A DNA stretch of 64,000 bases from the NCBI GenBank assembly GCA_000702025.1, contig JNKJ01000035.1, forward strand, positions 1-64,000. Direction: 5' to 3'. This DNA comes from Blautia schinkii DSM 10518 (GTDB taxonomy: Bacteria; Bacillota; Clostridia; Lachnospirales; Lachnospiraceae). How positions within the stretch are numbered: the stretch's first letter is position 1; the number at the start of each line of letters is the position of its first letter. Below the pieces are notes generated by a model. That model worked only from the letters and a program-made list of their open reading frames with translations. It did not search any database and was not told the origin of the DNA. The position numbers and the translations under genes were made by a program. This document shows, piece after piece, positions 61,270 to 64,000 of this stretch.

Positions 61270-62073
61270 TTAAATTACCTCCTCTATCATTCCGCCCGCC
61301 TCTATCAGTTTTTCCAAAAACGGCTCCACGCGCTCCGTCTCATAATTGGCGGCCTCGCGCACACCGGGCTTGGAATGTGACATGGCAAAGCTGTATTTCA
61401 CTGATTTAAGCATATCAATATCATTATATTCATCCCCGAAAACAAGACATTCATCCGGAGTAATCCCCAAAACTTCCTGAAACTTTCGTACTCCCTTAGC
61501 CTTATTTGTGCCAAAGGGAATGAAATCCACCCACGCAAAACCGGAGGTGACCACAGTACAGCGGTCAGCAAAGCGCTCCTGCCAGTAGCGGATCGCATCC
61601 TCGTGCATACCGTCGCGCTCATACACCGCCATTTTCATACACGGCTCCACTATCTCGTCCAGACTTCCCGCGATTTTGCAGTTGCTTTTCATGACCTTAG
61701 TCATCAGATCCTCATAATGTGCGGTTTTTGGCATGATATAGTAGTAATCCTTAGTGGAGCAGGAAAACTCTGCCCCCTCTTTCTCACATACAGCGCCAAG
61801 AATCTCCTGTACCAGCGCGGAATCGAAGGAATCGCGGTAAAGAATCTTTTCATCCTGGATCGCTATGGCCCCGTTTTCGCAGATAAACGCCATATCCGAG
61901 AGCACCGGCTCAAACAAATGCTTCATATTCGCATACTGTCTGCCGCTGGCAGCCACAAAGAGGATTCCCATCTCTTTCAATCTGCGGATAAGCGGAAATA
62001 TCCCGTCCGGAAGCTGCTGTGCCCCGTCCAGTAGAAGCGTTCCGTCCAAATCACTTGCCACTAATTTAATCAT
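61270..62073 (-). CDS. Cof-type HAD-IIB phosphatase
   Basis: A 267-residue HAD hydrolase with a C2B-type cap. Motif I is ASDLDGTLL near residue 7, motif II AASGRQY near 41, motif III Lys in TNKAKGVRKF near 193, and motif IV VFGDEYNDIDML near 216. Such enzymes dephosphorylate sugar phosphates, FMN or pyridoxal phosphate; substrate is not predictable. It overlaps the next HAD gene upstream by 8 bp, and the small gene at 61012 follows directly. Confidence 0.93.
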   Translation of the reverse strand: MIKLVASDLDGTLLLDGAQQLPDGIFPLIRRLKEMGILFVAASGRQYANMKHLFEPVLSDMAFICENGAIAIQDEKILYRDSFDSALVQEILGAVCEKEGAEFSCSTKDYYYIMPKTAHYEDLMTKVMKSNCKIAGSLDEIVEPCMKMAVYERDGMHEDAIRYWQERFADRCTVVTSGFAWVDFIPFGTNKAKGVRKFQEVLGITPDECLVFGDEYNDIDMLKSVKYSFAMSHSKPGVREAANYETERVEPFLEKLIEAGGMIEEVI

Positions 62074-62740
62074 TTGAATACTCCTCGTAAATCTTCAATA
62101 AATCCTCGGGCTTCTCAGCAAGCGTATCCGCACCACTACTCAAAAGCTCCTCGCGATCGCGGAACCCCCAGAGCGCTCCCACAGTAAACATGCCGGCTGC
62201 CTTGCCTGTCTCCATATCTGTGTGCGTATCGCCCACATACATACATTCCTCAGGCTTCACACCAAATTCCTCCGCAATTTTCAGCGGACCGTCGGGTGCC
62301 GGTTTGCGCCGGATATCCTCACTCTGCCCGATCACCAAATCAAAATCATCCCCAAACATCAGGTCAATCACCTTGACAGCAGCGGGATGGGGTTTATTGG
62401 AGCAGACGGCAAGCTTCACGTTTCGACGTTTCAGCTCGCGGATCGTCTCCGGCATCCCTTGGTAATGGGTAACCTTATACATAGGGTCCTTTGCAAACAT
62501 CTCCCTGTATATCCTCTGCCCCTCGTCAAAATGTACAAGCTCGGGGTCCCCGGCATCCCGAAGACATCTGCGCATAAGCATATTGGCACCCTCACCGCAG
62601 TAATATTTAAAATTCTCCACCGGAAGTGACTTCAGGGAAAATTTCTCCAGAATCACATTGGCCACATAAGCCATGGATTCCAGCGTATCCGCCAAAGTCC
62701 CGTCCAGATCAAATACACATGCTTTAATCATTATTCTCAT
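62066..62740 (-). CDS. HAD-family phosphatase, phosphoglycolate-phosphatase-like
   Basis: A 224-residue HAD-IA enzyme. Motif I is VFDLDGTLADT near residue 9, the helical cap spans about 18-85, motif II is AVCSNKPH near 112, Lys of IRRKPAPDG near 145 is motif III, and VGDTHTDMETG near 168 is motif IV. The layout matches Gph/PpaX-like phosphatases. It overlaps maf by 4 bp and the Cof-type gene by 8 bp, so all three are coupled. A house-cleaning role with Maf is plausible. Confidence 0.93.
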   Translation of the reverse strand: MRIMIKACVFDLDGTLADTLESMAYVANVILEKFSLKSLPVENFKYYCGEGANMLMRRCLRDAGDPELVHFDEGQRIYREMFAKDPMYKVTHYQGMPETIRELKRRNVKLAVCSNKPHPAAVKVIDLMFGDDFDLVIGQSEDIRRKPAPDGPLKIAEEFGVKPEECMYVGDTHTDMETGKAAGMFTVGALWGFRDREELLSSGADTLAEKPEDLLKIYEEYSND

Positions 62741-63333
62741 CCTCTCAAGTCTATTCCCAATTTCTTCATTTCGTAAAACATTCTCGCCACAGGCAGTCCC
62801 ACCACATTATTGTAGTCTCCGCAGATTCCTTTTACATAGATGCCGAAAAGTCCCTGGATACCGTAGCTTCCGGCCTTATCCATAGGCTCGCCGGTACGCA
62901 CATAACAGCGGATTTCTTCTTCAGATACAGGGTAAAAGGTCACATCCGTACACTCAGAAAAGGTATGCTCACAAAAGCCGCTCTCATCTTTTATCAGCAC
63001 GGTGACGCCGGTGTATACCTGGTGCGTGTTTCCCTGGAGCATAAGCAGCGTTTTAACTGCATCCTCTTCATCCGAAGGCTTGCCCAGAATACATCCGCCG
63101 CAGGCAACAATCGTATCCGCGCCAATCACAAGAGTCCCCTGCTGGATATCACCTGCAAGCCCCGCTCCTACTGACCGTGCCTTGGTTAGCGATAGCTCCT
63201 CCACAACCTTGTGCGGCTCCGTTGAGGTGATAATCTCCTCCCCTATGCTTGGAATTACGTCAAAAACAACTCCGGCTTTATCCAAGAGCTCTTTTCTTCT
63301 CGGTGAGGCTGACGCCAAAATAATTTTCCTCAT
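62737..63333 (-). CDS. maf: Maf-family nucleotide pyrophosphatase
   Basis: About 198 residues. ILASASPRRKELL at the N-terminus is diagnostic, followed by VIGADTIVACGG near residue 70 with the catalytic Asp, KPSDEEDA near 88 and GIQGLFGIYVKGICGDYNNVVGLP near the C-terminus. Maf hydrolyses non-canonical or pyrimidine nucleoside triphosphates (dTTP, UTP or modified forms). The ATG at 63333 has AGGAGG directly before it and is preferred to a start at 63354. It is the first gene of a five-gene operon. Confidence 0.96.
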   Translation of the reverse strand: MRKIILASASPRRKELLDKAGVVFDVIPSIGEEIITSTEPHKVVEELSLTKARSVGAGLAGDIQQGTLVIGADTIVACGGCILGKPSDEEDAVKTLLMLQGNTHQVYTGVTVLIKDESGFCEHTFSECTDVTFYPVSEEEIRCYVRTGEPMDKAGSYGIQGLFGIYVKGICGDYNNVVGLPVARMFYEMKKLGIDLRG

Positions 63334-63357
63334 AACTCCTCCTATCCTTTCCAATTT

Positions 63358-63386
63358 AGTATACCTTGTCTCAAAACAGGACGCAA
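63358..63386 (-). promoter_or_regulatory. Promoter of the maf operon
   Basis: On the - strand: -35 TTGCGT (63386-63381), 17-bp spacer, -10 TATACT (63363-63358). A GCAGCCGC / GCGGTTGC hairpin overlaps the -35 region, and a direct repeat TGCGAATATTC (63401, 63415) lies just upstream; both could bind a regulator. Confidence 0.7.
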
Positions 63387-63532
63387 CCGCTTTTTGCGGC
63401 TGCGAATATTCAACTGCGAATATTCTTTATTCTTACCCTTTTCTTTTTCTGTCAAAAGTATTACAATAAGGATAACCTGTCTCTGATTTCAACATCAGAA
63501 CAGACCTACCATTTGGAAAGGAGCAAGGTATA

Positions 63533-63994
63533 ATGGCAAAAATAAACAAATATTGGGGAATGGTTGCACTGGGCGCTTTGACAGCAGCTACAGCAGGCGC
63601 TATGGCCGCAGTTTTCATGAAAAAGAAATCCCCGTGCAAGGCCCCTGAATTTGAAGATGACTTCGATGAAGATTTTGATATTCCGGAGGAATTCGATGAG
63701 GACAATGAGGACAACGAATTCCAGGAAGATTTCGCCTCCTGGGACGCTGCAGCTCAGGACTCTGAGGAAGAAGATGAGGAATCCGACGAAGCGCTGATGG
63801 CCAAAGCTGTAATCTTCGGCGCAGATTATTCAGAGGACGAAGCGTCTTCTGGGGAAGCCGATGATGCGGACGGAGACACAGCAGAGAGTAACGCAGCCCA
63901 CGATGATACCGCTGACGCTGCACAGAATAGTTCTGCGCAGGCAGATGACGAAAAAGCTGCGGCAGACGAGGCTTCCGAAAAAACTGCTGAATAA
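63533..63994 (+). CDS. Membrane-anchored acidic protein of unknown function
   Basis: A 153-residue protein. One hydrophobic helix lies at about residues 8-29 (WGMVALGALTAATAGAMAAV), followed by KKK and then an extremely acidic, low-complexity tail of about 115 residues rich in Asp, Glu, Ala and Ser, ending SEKTAE. The basic patch after the helix suggests the acidic tail stays in the cytoplasm. AAAGGAG lies 9 bp before the ATG. It is transcribed divergently from maf. Similar acidic anchors are common in Lachnospiraceae; function unknown. Confidence 0.75.
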   Translation: MAKINKYWGMVALGALTAATAGAMAAVFMKKKSPCKAPEFEDDFDEDFDIPEEFDEDNEDNEFQEDFASWDAAAQDSEEEDEESDEALMAKAVIFGADYSEDEASSGEADDADGDTAESNAAHDDTADAAQNSSAQADDEKAAADEASEKTAE

Positions 63995-64000
63995 GCCACA

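Overview
The window is from a Gram-positive, low-to-mid GC anaerobe, most likely a member of the Lachnospiraceae (Clostridia). The signs are the 5' end of a 16S rRNA gene at the left edge, ferredoxin-linked oxidoreductases, a flavodiiron protein, a CIRCE operator, a Spo0A-type DNA-binding domain, GGAGG ribosome-binding sites, sigmaA promoters with 17-bp spacers, and several small proteins typical of that family. The genus cannot be fixed from the sequence alone. Almost everything is on the - strand; only the cold-shock gene, the gene at 52401 and the last gene are on +.

Region by region. 1-552: 16S rRNA start with three tandem promoters. 905-11695: a polyol/sugar operon (ribose-type ABC importer, two zinc dehydrogenases, FGGY kinase, class II aldolase, dihydroxyacetone-type kinase, DeoR repressor) read from a promoter near 11911-11939 flanked by putative DeoR sites. 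12232-15554: a two-gene 2-oxoacid:ferredoxin oxidoreductase made of fused subunits. 15720-17077: XRE regulator plus HipA-like kinase. 17246-19023: radA and a partner gene. 20040-22874: GntR-type regulator and clpC. 23552-33661: oligosaccharide utilisation (YesMN two-component system, AraC regulator, binding protein, two permeases, two glycosidases). 33777-37017: stress operon fprA-alkD-sseB-like-mntP. 37931-41534: purE-purM-purN-purD. 41657-45090: M29 aminopeptidase, HD hydrolase and two membrane proteins. 45156-50271: pyrC-pyrF-pyrK-pyrD-pyrE plus a small membrane protein. 50599-53243: cold-shock protein, DegV, DUF5721-like and Spo0A-C-like genes. 53538-55646: CIRCE-controlled htpG with unusual acidic inserts. 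56604-59516: a large cell-surface protein. 59642-63333: maf-HAD-HAD-small protein-aldehyde dehydrogenase operon.

The most striking feature is not a gene. Five copies of a ~235-265 bp element (R1-R5) sit only between operons. Each has a ~105-nt core conserved between copies, enclosed by 49-63 bp inverted arms. Within a copy the arms match almost perfectly (265 of 269 positions are Watson-Crick), but arms of different copies have quite different sequences. Short conserved flanks lie outside the arms. Inner stems of the core also covary. Three of the four imperfect arm positions become G-U pairs when the element is read in the direction set by its core. R2/R3 and R4/R5 form tail-to-tail pairs. 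This looks like a structured RNA or a palindromic DNA element with compensated arms that I cannot assign to any family I know.

Other non-coding structure: a 22-bp-period tandem array between pyrC and pyrF, a pair of related hairpins between purE and purM, a perfect 14-bp inverted repeat in front of the GntR-clpC operon, Spo0A-box-like sites in front of the Spo0A-C-like gene, and two gene remnants (UPF0175-like, RhuM-like) that mark old insertions.
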